Part shown: piece after piece, positions 50,251 through 59,356 of the stretch
How the letters are laid out: every line of letters begins with the position of its first letter
How positions within the stretch are numbered: position 1 is the stretch's first letter
DNA from: Paraburkholderia kururiensis
GTDB lineage: Bacteria > Pseudomonadota > Gammaproteobacteria > Burkholderiales > Burkholderiaceae
DNA length: 64,000 bases
Direction of reading: 5' to 3'
Assembly: GCF_034424375.1 (NCBI RefSeq)
Contig: NZ_CP139965.1
Coordinates: forward strand, 1,364,001 to 1,428,000
Position numbers and translations under genes: made by a program
The notes under the pieces: model-generated
Told to the model about the DNA's origin: nothing
Databases searched by the model: none
Seen by the model: only the letters and a program-made list of their open reading frames with translations

Positions 50251-51228
50251 TCAGGCGCCCTGCAACGCCATCCGTTCGCGCTGCTTCACGAGCGCGAGCA
50301 CGATGTCGATGGTAGGGGTCGGTTCCCCCACCAGTCGCCCCATCTCCTGCACGACGGTCAGAAGCGGATCGATCTCCAGCGGCCGGCCGTGTTCCAGATC
50401 GACGAGCGTCGAGGTCTTGTGCGCGCCCACGGCGCCCGCGCCATCGATGCGCCGCTCCACGTCCACGCGAAAGTGCACGCCGAACTGCTCGGCAATGCCC
50501 TTCGCTTCCAGCATCATCGTGCGGGACAGTGCGCGCGTGGCCGGGTCGCTCGTAATGATGTCGAGCGTGGCATGCGTGAGCACGCTGATGGGATTGAAGC
50601 AGAGATTGCCCCAGAGCTTCAGCCAGATTTCATCGCGGATGTTGTCGCGTATCGGCGCATCGAACCCGGCTGCCTGCATGATCTCGTGCAGCTGCTGAAT
50701 GCGCGGCGTGCGCTCTCCGCTCGGCTCGCCGATGGGAAACTTCTTGCCGTACACATGTTTGACGACGCCGGGCTCCACGATTTCCGCCGCGGGATACAGC
50801 ACGCAGCCGATGGCGCGTTCGGGCGTGAGGCGCGTCCACTGCGCGCCGTCCGGGTCGACGCTTTCCAGCCGCGTGCCCGCAAACTTGCCGCCGTGCTGAT
50901 AGAAGTACCAATAAGGAATGCCGTTGGTGCCCGTGACGATGGCGGTGTGGCTGCCGAGGAGCGGCTGCATCGAATCGATCACGCCGGCCACCGAATGGGC
51001 CTTGAGCGTGATGATCACGTAGTCCTGCACGCCGAGTTCGCGCGCGTCCGACGTGCAACGCACTTTGGCAACGTGTTCTTCGCCGTCTATCAGAAGCCGC
51101 GCGCCGTTCGCCTGCATGGCGGCGAGGTGCGGGCCGCGCGCCACGAAGCTCACGTCCGCGCCCGCGCGTGCCAACTCCACGCCCATGAGAGCACCGATAG
51201 CCCCCGCCCCGAAGATACAGATCTTCAT
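50251..51228 (-). CDS. PanE-like 2-dehydropantoate 2-reductase family protein
   Basis: A 325-residue ketopantoate reductase-type enzyme. The N-terminal NADPH motif is GAGAIGALMGVEL (about 6-18). The catalytic Lys is in IWLKLWGNLCFNP (about 195), and the substrate-side Ser and Glu are in HKTSTLVDLEHGRPLEID (about 265-282). It may be a second panE. In Methylobacterium a PanE homologue reduces oxalyl-CoA to glyoxylate, so its position beside the oxalate genes is notable. Start ATG 51228 is at the NADPH motif. Confidence 0.82.
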   Translation of the reverse strand: MKICIFGAGAIGALMGVELARAGADVSFVARGPHLAAMQANGARLLIDGEEHVAKVRCTSDARELGVQDYVIITLKAHSVAGVIDSMQPLLGSHTAIVTGTNGIPYWYFYQHGGKFAGTRLESVDPDGAQWTRLTPERAIGCVLYPAAEIVEPGVVKHVYGKKFPIGEPSGERTPRIQQLHEIMQAAGFDAPIRDNIRDEIWLKLWGNLCFNPISVLTHATLDIITSDPATRALSRTMMLEAKGIAEQFGVHFRVDVERRIDGAGAVGAHKTSTLVDLEHGRPLEIDPLLTVVQEMGRLVGEPTPTIDIVLALVKQRERMALQGA

Positions 51229-51417
51229 GATGACATCCCCACTGACGATGAAAAGGCCGGCTGCCCTTTGCACGCGTGGGCGCTGCGCTGCGTCCTGTTC
51301 AGGCGAACAGGAACCGGGCGCGCCGGCGAGGGCGATGATCACAGCATAGGAGGCAATGTCGATTCACGACAGTTAAAGTTTTTCGGCGCAACCATTAGGG
51401 ATGCCTTATGAAACTGC

Positions 51418-52038
51418 TCAGGCGCGACGCGCGAACAGGAAGCTCACGCCGATGGCGCCGAGGAACGCACCGCAGCAACGGTTGAACCAGCGGCGCACCG
51501 ACGCGCGCGCAAGCCAGCGTGCGAGGTAGACGCCGGCCGCGGAGTAGAGCGCGATCGCAATGCATTCGAGCACGAGAAAGCTCGCGCCGAGCACGGTGAA
51601 CTGCGGCAGCATGGGCTTCGCAATATCGACGAATTGCGGCAGAAACGCCGTGAAAACGAGGATCGCTTTGGGATTGCCCGCCGCCACGAAACATTCGCGC
51701 CGCGCCATGCGCGCGAGCGAGCCGCCGTCGTCGGCCATGGAAGCGAGCGGGCCCGCATCGCTGCGCCAGAGTTGAATGGCGAGCCAGATGAGATACGCAG
51801 CGCCCGCCAGCTTGATCGCGAGGAAGACGAGTTCGGACGCCTGCAGCACGACCGCGAGGCCCGTTGCGGTGAGCACGATCATCGTGGCGAAGGCGACGAG
51901 CCTGCCCGCGCCCGCGACGACGGCTTTCAGGAAACCGTGGCGCGCGGCGGCGTTGATGGAGAGCAGATTGTTCGGGCCCGGCGCCATGTTGAGGGCGAAG
52001 CATGCGGGCAGGAAGAAGAGCCAGGCGGAGAGGGACAT
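51418..52038 (-). CDS. LysE/RhtB-family amino acid exporter
   Basis: A 206-residue membrane protein with about six helices and the family start MSLSAWLFFLPACFALNMAPGPNN (residues 1-24), where MAPGPNN is diagnostic. The middle segment AGNPKAILVFTAFLPQFVD (about 121-139) matches the family. It exports amino acids or small metabolites; substrate unknown. Separate from neighbours. Confidence 0.88.
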   Translation of the reverse strand: MSLSAWLFFLPACFALNMAPGPNNLLSINAAARHGFLKAVVAGAGRLVAFATMIVLTATGLAVVLQASELVFLAIKLAGAAYLIWLAIQLWRSDAGPLASMADDGGSLARMARRECFVAAGNPKAILVFTAFLPQFVDIAKPMLPQFTVLGASFLVLECIAIALYSAAGVYLARWLARASVRRWFNRCCGAFLGAIGVSFLFARRA

Positions 52039-52254
52039 GGCGCATCACCGGTGTGGGGAATGCGCGGATTGTAGCGCGCGGTGCGCGGGCACGTCCCCTT
52101 GCGTGGGGTGCGGCTGCACTGTTTAATACGGGCGGCGCTTTTATGCGGGCGGCGGTGCATCGGTTCTGCGCGGCTTGTCGCTTCTCGCTCCAGCATGACC
52201 GTCACATGACGACGCGTGATCTGCTGCATGACATCGAACACCACGGAGAGCCGC

Positions 52255-53691
52255 ATGAAAGGCAGCACCATCGAGCACCGGCACGCGAAGGGCCGCGCGG
52301 CGCGCGAACACATGAAGCGTTCCGCGCATCGGCAGATCGGCGATTTGAGTCGCGACCCGCTCGGGCCGCTGCGCGAGCAGAGCGCCCGTCATGCGCCACG
52401 ACTCGCGGCGCTGCATCACGCGCGCATGGCGTCGTCGCCGCTCGCATTTTTTCTCGGCAGCGCGGCGCTGCATGCGCATGACCTGAGCCGCGTGCCCTAC
52501 ACCGGCATGCTCGTGCCTATTAGCGGCAATGCGCATCTGCTCAACTTCGGCGGCTTCGTTACCGCGGAGCGGGAACTCGCGTTCGAACTGGATGCATTCG
52601 ACGAAGCGGCGATGGGTCCGTGGGAATGGGACGTGAAGCGGCTCGTCGTGAGTCTTGTGCTCGCGGCACGTCAAAGGAAGCTCTCGAGTCGCGCCGCGGA
52701 AGACCTCGTGATGTCCGCCGTGGCGCAGTATCGCGACCGCATGCGTCAGTACGCGCAATACGGCGCCATCGATCTGTGGCACGAGAACATCACGTTCGAC
52801 CGCATGATCGAAAGCGCGCTGACGCCGGAGGCGCGTCGCGTCATTCGGCGCAGTCTGGAAAAGGGCGCGGTGGGCACGCTCGGCAGTGCGCTCCACACGC
52901 TCGTCGACCGCACGCCGCACGGCTTCGCGTGGCGCAACTTTCCACCCACGTTGTTTCGCGCGGAACACGCCGCGCCGCTGTTCGCAGCGGACGAGGGCGC
53001 GTTCGAAGAGGGCGGCGACTGGCGCAGCGTAATCGAGCCCATGTGGCAGCAATATCGCGAGACGCTGGCATACGACCGCCGCGCTTTGCTCGACCAATTC
53101 ACGCTACAGGACCTCACTTTTCAGCTTGAAATCGAGAACGGCGCGAGTCGCGATTTCGTGCTGCTGTGCACGGACCATCACGACAAGCCGCTCTTTCTCC
53201 AGGCGAGAGAGGCGCATCCCTCTGCCATTGCACGATACGTAGGTGACGGCTCGCCACGTACGCTGACCGCGCGCCATCATGGCGAGCGCGTAGCGATGGC
53301 GCAGCGTTTGCTGCAGGCTACACGAGACGTCTTCGCCGGCTGGACCAGCAGCACCGCACAGCGTCCTTTCCATGTTCGCGAATTGCGCGAAAAAAAGCTT
53401 GCCGCGAACGTCGATCTGTTCGACAGCATGCTGCTGGAAAGCTACGCGCGGCTCTGTGGCTGGGCGCTCGCACGCACTCATGCGAAGGCGAGCGGCGAGG
53501 CCATCGAGATCGCGGCCTACATGGGACGCAGCGATCAATTCCCGCAGTCGCTCGCAGCGTATGCACGCACCTATGCAGACCAGGCGGAGCGCGACTACGA
53601 TGTGTTCCTCGCGGCCTGCCGAAGCGGCAAGCTCGAAACGCGAAGCGACAACGACATTGCCGCAGACACTTTCCGCGCGCCGCCCTCGTAA
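52255..53691 (+). CDS. DUF2252 family protein
   Basis: A 478-residue soluble protein of DUF2252, which has a kinase-like fold. Motifs GNAHLLNFGGF (about 87-97) and FDEAAMGPWEWDVKRLVVSL (about 112-131) are diagnostic; the usual Asp of GDAHLENFG is Asn. The C-terminal REKKLAANVDLFD and SYARLCGWALARTHAK segments complete the fold. Function unproven. GGAG lies 9 nt before ATG 52255. Confidence 0.85.
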   Translation: MKGSTIEHRHAKGRAAREHMKRSAHRQIGDLSRDPLGPLREQSARHAPRLAALHHARMASSPLAFFLGSAALHAHDLSRVPYTGMLVPISGNAHLLNFGGFVTAERELAFELDAFDEAAMGPWEWDVKRLVVSLVLAARQRKLSSRAAEDLVMSAVAQYRDRMRQYAQYGAIDLWHENITFDRMIESALTPEARRVIRRSLEKGAVGTLGSALHTLVDRTPHGFAWRNFPPTLFRAEHAAPLFAADEGAFEEGGDWRSVIEPMWQQYRETLAYDRRALLDQFTLQDLTFQLEIENGASRDFVLLCTDHHDKPLFLQAREAHPSAIARYVGDGSPRTLTARHHGERVAMAQRLLQATRDVFAGWTSSTAQRPFHVRELREKKLAANVDLFDSMLLESYARLCGWALARTHAKASGEAIEIAAYMGRSDQFPQSLAAYARTYADQAERDYDVFLAACRSGKLETRSDNDIAADTFRAPPS

Positions 53692-53746
53692 CGTCATGTG
53701 CGGCGCGCGTTAACCGTATGCAACCAGGAGACAGGGCAAGGTGAGC

Positions 53747-54544
53747 ATGGGAACAGAGGTTCATCGTCATGAAGGCCGCGCAGCCGATCCGCGCACGGGC
53801 AAGGTCGCGCTCGTGACGGGCGCGGGCAGCGGCATCGGGCGCGCCGTCGCGAAGCGGCTGCTCGAACACGGTTATCGCGTCGTGCTCGCGGGGCGTCGCG
53901 CCGCGCTGCTCGATTCGCTCGTTACCGAAGCGCGGCAACTCGGCCAGGAAGCGTTGGCCGTGCCTTGCGACGTTGCGGATGCCGCGAGCGTCACGCATCT
54001 CTTCGATACCGTTCGCGCCCGCTACAGGCGGCTCGACGTGCTGTTCAACAACGCGGGACGCAACGGGCCGCCTGTGGAGATCGACGAACTCGATGTCGAT
54101 GTCTGGCGCGCCGTGGTGGATACCAATCTCACCGGCGTGTTCCTCTGCACGCGTGCGGCCTTTGCGTTGATGAAGGCGCAGTCGCCGCGCGGCGGCCGCA
54201 TCATCAACAACGGCTCTATTTCGGCGCATGCGCCGCGCCCCAACAGCATCGCGTACACGGCGACCAAGCACGCGATCACGGGACTCACGAAGTCGGTATC
54301 GCTCGACGGACGCAAGTACGACATTGCCTGCGGGCAGATCGACATCGGCAACGCGGCAACGGACATGGCCGAGCGCATGGCGCGCGGCGTGCCGCAGGCC
54401 AATGGCGAAATTGCCGTGGAACCGCTGATGGACGTGGCGCACGTGGCCGACGCAGTGCTGCACATGGCGGAGTTGCCGCTCGCTGCGAACGTGCAGTTCA
54501 TGACCCTCATGGCGACGAAGATGCCGTTCGTGGGCCGCGGTTGA
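53747..54544 (+). CDS. Short-chain dehydrogenase/reductase
   Basis: A 265-residue classical SDR. TGAGSGIG (about 24-31) binds the cofactor, NNAG is near residue 101, the Ser is in NNGSISAHAP (about 155) and the Tyr-Lys pair in YTATKHA (about 169-173). It oxidises or reduces a small alcohol/ketone; substrate unknown. ATG 53747 is preferred with AAGG 5-6 nt upstream; GTG 53741 is possible. Confidence 0.88.
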   Translation: MGTEVHRHEGRAADPRTGKVALVTGAGSGIGRAVAKRLLEHGYRVVLAGRRAALLDSLVTEARQLGQEALAVPCDVADAASVTHLFDTVRARYRRLDVLFNNAGRNGPPVEIDELDVDVWRAVVDTNLTGVFLCTRAAFALMKAQSPRGGRIINNGSISAHAPRPNSIAYTATKHAITGLTKSVSLDGRKYDIACGQIDIGNAATDMAERMARGVPQANGEIAVEPLMDVAHVADAVLHMAELPLAANVQFMTLMATKMPFVGRG

Positions 54545-54771
54545 ACGTGAGCGCTTCGTTGCGCAAGCGCATTCATCGCCTCGTCGTGCGCAAGGCCGGC
54601 GCGGCGTGAGGACAATGCAGCAGGGCAGAGCGTGCGCGTGATCGCGAGCATCGCGCGCGCTCTGCGCATTCGACGGCGCTCCCGTATACTGGCGCGATCG
54701 CGTTCACGCCGTTTCGTTTGTCCGCCGTGCACGACTGCCTGCACCCCGACGATCCTCGTCCACAACCACCT

Positions 54772-54954
54772 ATGCGCCCCGCCGAAGACGATTGTTGTCG
54801 CAGCGGCTGCTCGCCCTGTGTCTTCGATCTCTACGACGAAGCGTGCGAGCGCTACCGCGCCGCGCTCGCAGCATGGGAGGCACGGCACGCGCCGCACGCA
54901 GGGCAGACGGCGCAGGCAATGCAGAACACCCGGCGCGTAAAGCCTCGCCCATGA
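54772..54954 (+). CDS. Oxidoreductase-like domain small protein
   Basis: A 60-residue Cys-rich protein. CCRSGCSPCVFDLYDEACERY (residues about 6-26) is the 'Oxidored-like' domain, a short four-Cys motif found in many bacteria and eukaryotes, probably metal-binding. In-frame TTG 54718 and GTG 54727 would make up to 78 residues; ATG 54772 is the simplest. Its stop overlaps the Sir2 ATG (ATGA), so the two are translated together. Confidence 0.75.
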   Translation: MRPAEDDCCRSGCSPCVFDLYDEACERYRAALAAWEARHAPHAGQTAQAMQNTRRVKPRP

Positions 54955-55814
54955 CCGACCTCCTGTCCCCCGCCATCGACCCCACCGCGCTTGCGGCGCT
55001 GCATGTTTTCGTGCACCGGCATCCGCGGCTTTTCGTGCTGACCGGCGCGGGCATCAGCACCGACTCCGGCATTCCAGGCTATCGCGACGAAAACGGCGAA
55101 TGGAAACGTTCGCCGCCCATCACGTTGCAGGCGTTCGTCGGCTCGCACGAGGCGCGGCAGCGCTACTGGGCGCGCAGCATGGTGGGCTGGCCCGTGGTCG
55201 CGCACGCGCAGCCGAACGAGGCGCATCGCGCGCTCGCGCGCATCGAAGCGGCGCAGCACGTGGCCGCGCTCGTGACGCAAAACGTCGATGGACTGCATCA
55301 GCGCGCGGGCAGCGCGAACGTGATCGAGCTGCACGGCAGCATCGGCGGCGTGACGTGCATGGCGTGCGGCACCGCGTATTCGCGCGCGTCGCTTCAGCAG
55401 ACCCTGGAGCGCGACAACCCGGCGTTTGCCGGTGCGAATGCGGAACCGGCCGCGGACGGCGACGCGCACATCGAATGGGCCGATCTCGCCGCGTTTCGCG
55501 TGCCCGTATGCGAGGTCTGCGGCGGCATGCTGAAACCCGCTGTCGTGTTCTTTGGCGAGAACGTGCCGCGCACGCGCGTCGAAGCGGCAAGCGCCGCGCT
55601 CGATGCGGCGGGCGCCGTGCTCGTCGTGGGTTCGTCGCTCATGGTGTATTCGGGCTTTCGCTTTTGCGTGTGGGCCGAGCGTGCCGGCAAGCCGATCGCG
55701 GCCATTAATCTCGGCAAAACGCGTGCGGACCCGATGCTCGCGCTGAAGGTGGAAGCGCCATGCGGCGAGACGCTGGCCGCGCTCGCGGAGCAACTCGCCG
55801 CCGCCGCTGGATAG
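54951..55814 (+). CDS. Sir2-family NAD-dependent protein deacetylase (sirtuin)
   Basis: A 287-residue sirtuin. NAD motif GAGISTDSGIPGYRD (about 29-43), catalytic His in VIELHGSIGG (about 126) and a zinc site of four Cys in CMACGTAYSR (about 134-143) and CEVCGGMLKP (about 186-195) are all intact. It removes acyl groups from lysines using NAD. The ATG overlaps the small Oxidored-like gene's stop. The N-terminal longer frame was not used because of this coupling. Confidence 0.92.
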   Translation: MTDLLSPAIDPTALAALHVFVHRHPRLFVLTGAGISTDSGIPGYRDENGEWKRSPPITLQAFVGSHEARQRYWARSMVGWPVVAHAQPNEAHRALARIEAAQHVAALVTQNVDGLHQRAGSANVIELHGSIGGVTCMACGTAYSRASLQQTLERDNPAFAGANAEPAADGDAHIEWADLAAFRVPVCEVCGGMLKPAVVFFGENVPRTRVEAASAALDAAGAVLVVGSSLMVYSGFRFCVWAERAGKPIAAINLGKTRADPMLALKVEAPCGETLAALAEQLAAAAG

Positions 55815-55928
55815 AGCGCTCGAAGCGGGCTCATCGCGCGCGGTTTGCAACGGGTTCGCAGCGCGCCCGTTCCACCACGCCTCAGGTTCGCCACTCCACT
55901 CCATTGCCATCACGACAGGAACGTGCCG

Positions 55929-56531
55929 ATGCTCACCACAATCGAAGAACTGGAAGCGCTCTACGGCCAGCCGCAGGAGCGGTCCGTGCGCAAGGAAATC
56001 CGCTACGTCAACGAAACCTACCGGCAGTTCATCGAGCGCTCGCCTTTCGTCGTGCTTGCGACGGCGGGCCCCGAAGGGCTCGACTGCTCGCCGCGCGGCG
56101 ACGCGCCGGGGTTCGTGCGCATCGTCGACGAACGCACGCTGGCCATGCCGGACCGCATCGGCAATAACCGCGTGGACAGTCTGCGCAACATCCTCGCGCA
56201 GCCGCACGTGGGGCTGCTCTTCATCGTGCCGGGCGTAGGCGAGACGCTGCGTGTGAACGGCCGCGCGCGTATCAGCGTGGACGAGGCGCTGCTCGAGAGC
56301 TTCGCCGTGGAAGGCAAGCGGCCGCGTACGGTGGTGATGATCGACGTCGACGCGGTCTACTTTCATTGCTCGAAGGCGCTGGTGCGCTCGAAACTCTGGG
56401 ACCCGGCGCGGTACGTCGAGCGTTCGCTGCTGCCGAGCGCGGGTGAAATGCTGCGCAGTATCAGCGAAGACTTCGATGCCGTGGCCTACGACCGCGAACT
56501 GCCCGAGCGCCTGAAGAAGGGGCTCTACTGA
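55929..56531 (+). CDS. Pyridoxamine 5'-phosphate oxidase-fold flavin-binding protein
   Basis: A 200-residue protein with the split-barrel PNPOx fold. SPFVVLATAGPEGLDCSPRGDAPGFV (about 38-63), the GNNRVDSLRNIL region (about 78-89) and GVGETLRVNGRARIS (about 104-118) are typical of FMN/F420-binding members. It is not canonical PdxH. Role unknown. The ATG at 55929 is preceded by AGGAA. Confidence 0.85.
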   Translation: MLTTIEELEALYGQPQERSVRKEIRYVNETYRQFIERSPFVVLATAGPEGLDCSPRGDAPGFVRIVDERTLAMPDRIGNNRVDSLRNILAQPHVGLLFIVPGVGETLRVNGRARISVDEALLESFAVEGKRPRTVVMIDVDAVYFHCSKALVRSKLWDPARYVERSLLPSAGEMLRSISEDFDAVAYDRELPERLKKGLY

Positions 56532-56664
56532 GCGGGTCCGCGAATTGCCGCCGATGAGCACGCGAGGGCAGCGAACGGCCATTTCCCTTATCCTTTGACC
56601 CTCGACGCCGCGCAGTGGCGCACCGCGCACGCGGCATCCCCGTTTTCTGAAGTGGAGAATCGAC

Positions 56665-58074
56665 ATGGGCAAACAGGCAATCGGCGTAGTAGGGCTGGCC
56701 GTGATGGGGCGCAATCTGGCGCTCAACATCGAGAGCCGGGGCTACGCGGTCTCGGTCTATAACCGCAGCCGCGAGAAAACCGACGAACTGATCGCGGAAT
56801 TCCCGGACCGCAAGCTGGTGCCGACCTACACGCTCGAGGAATTCGTGACCTCGCTCGAAACGCCGCGCCGCATCCTCATGATGGTGAAGGCGGGCGAACC
56901 GACCGACGCCACCATCGCGGCGCTCAAGCCGCTGCTCGACAAGGGCGACATTCTGATCGACGGCGGCAACACGCCGTTTCAGGACACCATCCGCCGCAAT
57001 CAGGAGCTCGCGAAGGCGGGCTTTCATTTCATCGGCACGGGTGTGTCGGGCGGCGAGGAAGGCGCGCTCAAGGGGCCGTCCATCATGCCGGGCGGCCAGC
57101 GCGAAGCTTACGACCTGGTGGCCCCGATCCTCACCGAGATTGCCGCGAAGGCGCCCGACGGCGAGCCGTGCGTTGCCTACATGGGCCCGGACGGCGCGGG
57201 CCACTACGTGAAGATGGTGCACAACGGCATCGAGTACGGCGACATGCAGCTCATCGCGGAAAGCTACGCGGTGCTGAGTCAGGTGGCAGGTCTGTCGAAC
57301 GCGGAACTGGCCGACGTCTACACCGAATGGAACCAGGGCGAACTCGACAGTTACCTCATCGAGATTACGTCGAAGATTTTCCGCAAGAAGGACGACGAAA
57401 CGGGCAAGGATCTGGTCGACGTGATTCTCGATCGCGCCGCGCAAAAGGGCACGGGCAAGTGGACGAGCCAGAACGCGCTCGACCTCGGCGTGCCGCTGCC
57501 GCTCATTACCGAATCGGTGTTTGCGCGCGTGCTGTCGTCGCTGAAGACGCAGCGTGTGGCCGCGAGCAAGGTGATCGAAGGGCCGGCGACGAAGGCGTTT
57601 TCGGGCGACCGTGCCGCATTCGTCGAATCGGTGCGCCGCGCGCTGTATCTGAGCAAGGTCATCTCGTACGCGCAGGGCTTCGCGCAACTGCGTGCGGCCT
57701 CGGACGAGTACAAGTGGGACCTCGACTACGGCACCATCGCGAAGATTTTCCGCGCGGGCTGCATCATCCGCGCGCGCTTCCTGCAGAAGATCACGGACGC
57801 CTACGCTCACGAGAAGACGCTCGCGAACCTGCTGCTCGATCCGTACTTCCGCGACATCGCGGCACGCTACCAGGGCGCGCTGCGCGAGGTCGTCGTGGCG
57901 GCGGTGACGGCGGGCGTGCCGGTGCCCACGTTCGCGTCCGCGGTGGCGTACTTCGACGGCTACCGTTCCGAACGTCTGCCCGCGAATCTCGTGCAGGCGC
58001 AACGCGACTTCTTCGGCGCGCACACCTTCGAGCGCGTCGACAAGCCGGGCAGCTTCCACGCGCATTGGGCCTGA
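56665..58074 (+). CDS. gnd: 6-phosphogluconate dehydrogenase (decarboxylating)
   Basis: A 469-residue enzyme of the pentose phosphate pathway. The NADP-binding GLAVMGRNLALNI (about 7-19), substrate segment IGTGVSGGEEGALKGPSIMPGG (about 125-146) and catalytic-Lys segment HYVKMVHNGIEYGDMQLIAE (about 180-199) are intact, and the length is standard for the long NADP type. It converts 6-phosphogluconate to ribulose 5-phosphate, CO2 and NADPH. ATG 56665 is preceded by GGAGA. Confidence 0.97.
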   Translation: MGKQAIGVVGLAVMGRNLALNIESRGYAVSVYNRSREKTDELIAEFPDRKLVPTYTLEEFVTSLETPRRILMMVKAGEPTDATIAALKPLLDKGDILIDGGNTPFQDTIRRNQELAKAGFHFIGTGVSGGEEGALKGPSIMPGGQREAYDLVAPILTEIAAKAPDGEPCVAYMGPDGAGHYVKMVHNGIEYGDMQLIAESYAVLSQVAGLSNAELADVYTEWNQGELDSYLIEITSKIFRKKDDETGKDLVDVILDRAAQKGTGKWTSQNALDLGVPLPLITESVFARVLSSLKTQRVAASKVIEGPATKAFSGDRAAFVESVRRALYLSKVISYAQGFAQLRAASDEYKWDLDYGTIAKIFRAGCIIRARFLQKITDAYAHEKTLANLLLDPYFRDIAARYQGALREVVVAAVTAGVPVPTFASAVAYFDGYRSERLPANLVQAQRDFFGAHTFERVDKPGSFHAHWA

Positions 58075-58182
58075 CACGACACGCAGGCGGCCGCGACTAT
58101 TGCTGTAATGGATTGTTTCAATCGGTGATTTTCGCGGTCTTTATTGCGATCTGAACAATAGAGTTTGGTCAAAGTGAGGGTT

Positions 58183-58194
58183 TCCCCTAGGGGA
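58183..58194. promoter_or_regulatory. 12-bp palindrome upstream of DUF4148 gene
   Basis: TCCCCTAGGGGA is fully self-complementary and lies 79 bp before the DUF4148 ATG. It may be an operator; a promoter-like TTGGTC lies just upstream at 58165. Confidence 0.4.
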
Positions 58195-58272
58195 TGTTCT
58201 GCCTAGACTTGTTCTCAAGCGCTGCACGACAGGGTGTCGGGCAGCCAAAACAGACAAGTTCCGGAGGTCATC

Positions 58273-58599
58273 ATGAATGCCAAGTCTCTTCTTTCCGCAG
58301 TCGCCGTTGCCACGCTGCTCGCCGCCCCGGTGGCGTCGTTTGCCCAGTCGAACCAACCCGTGACGCGTGCACAAGTGCGCGCCGAACTGATCCAGCTCGA
58401 AAAGGCCGGCTATAACCCGGCGGCTGATCGCGTCGACTACCCGGCCGACATCCAGGCTGCGCAACAACGCGTCGCGGCGCAAGCGCAGGTGGCGCAAACC
58501 GATACGAGCGGTTACGGTGCGCAAATTGTGGGATCGTCGGCGGCAGGTCGCGCGGTGACGCAGGCCGCGCCGAGCCAGGACGTGTACTTCGGCCACTAA
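58273..58599 (+). CDS. DUF4148 family secreted small protein
   Basis: A 108-residue protein with a clear signal peptide (SLLSAVAVATLLAAPVASFA, cleavage after Ala about 24). It has the DUF4148 helix TRAQVRAELIQLEKAGYNPA (about 31-50), better conserved here than in the copy at 94-360. The function is unknown; family members in Burkholderia are often stress-regulated. ATG 58273 has GGAGG upstream. It is followed by a strong terminator. Confidence 0.88.
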   Translation: MNAKSLLSAVAVATLLAAPVASFAQSNQPVTRAQVRAELIQLEKAGYNPAADRVDYPADIQAAQQRVAAQAQVAQTDTSGYGAQIVGSSAAGRAVTQAAPSQDVYFGH

Positions 58600-58684
58600 A
58601 GCGAGCGCGCTGTCCGGTTGCGCCGTGTAGCAGCGGCGCGAGCCGGAAGTGAGCGACGCGGGCGACGCGCCCGCTGCAAAGAGA

Positions 58685-58716
58685 AAACGCGGACCGGTTA
58701 CCCGGTCCGCGTTTTT
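58685..58716 (+). terminator. Strong terminator after the DUF4148 gene
   Basis: ACGCGGACCGG/CCGGTCCGCGT stem of at least 11 bp, a 4-nt loop and TTTTT. It is also usable by the opposite-strand hypothetical gene ending at 58758. Confidence 0.9.
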
Positions 58717-58757
58717 GTTTGTGGGGCGGCGGCTGCGTTATGCCGCTGCGGCAATCT

Positions 58758-59075
58758 TCAATGCAGCATGTGCCGGCGCGTGAGGTCGTCGAACAGCCCT
58801 TCGCTCGGTTCAAGGGCGAAGAGCCAGGTTTCGTCGTAGCCGCTGAGCGTATCGAGCGCGTCGCGCAAGCGCTCGATCGCGAGCGCCGGCACTTCGACCT
58901 TCGCTTCCACGCCGCCCGACAGGCGCGCGACGCTCGCGAGCTGGACGAGTTCGTCGGCGGCTTCGGCCACGTCCGCGGCAAAAACGAGGTGTGTATTGAG
59001 CAATTCGACGAGACCGGGCGACGCTGCAATATCCTCGAGGTTCAACTGCACGGACAGAAAGGTGGCTTTGTTCAT
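58758..59075 (-). CDS. Hypothetical protein (105 residues)
   Basis: I do not recognise this family. A 105-residue helical protein with a Val/Ala-rich first third (NLEDIAASPGLVELLNTHLVFAADVAEA), then GGVEAKVEVPALAIERLRDALDTL. No signal or membrane segment. ATG 59075 is at the first ordered part; the frame runs further upstream without support. Confidence 0.6.
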   Translation of the reverse strand: MNKATFLSVQLNLEDIAASPGLVELLNTHLVFAADVAEAADELVQLASVARLSGGVEAKVEVPALAIERLRDALDTLSGYDETWLFALEPSEGLFDDLTRRHMLH

Positions 59076-59356
59076 GCTCGCGGTCCTTACCGATGTGGCT
59101 TGCGACGGGGCAAACGGTGGGTGGAGGGAATCTGGGCAGCAGGACCCAGTATAGGCCAGCAGCCTCCCGATGCAATGCGCCTCCGGCCGCGGTTGCCGAC
59201 CCCGCGCCGGGCACGCGGGTTGCGCATGCGCCCTATAATCGGGCTCTCCATTCATTCGCTTTGCCGGTTCCGTCTGCGCTTCGCGCCGGTCCGCGCTGCT
59301 TTCCGCGTGGTTCCGTTCACGTACCGAAGTCAGCCGGGCCGTTCGGGGCCCACATC

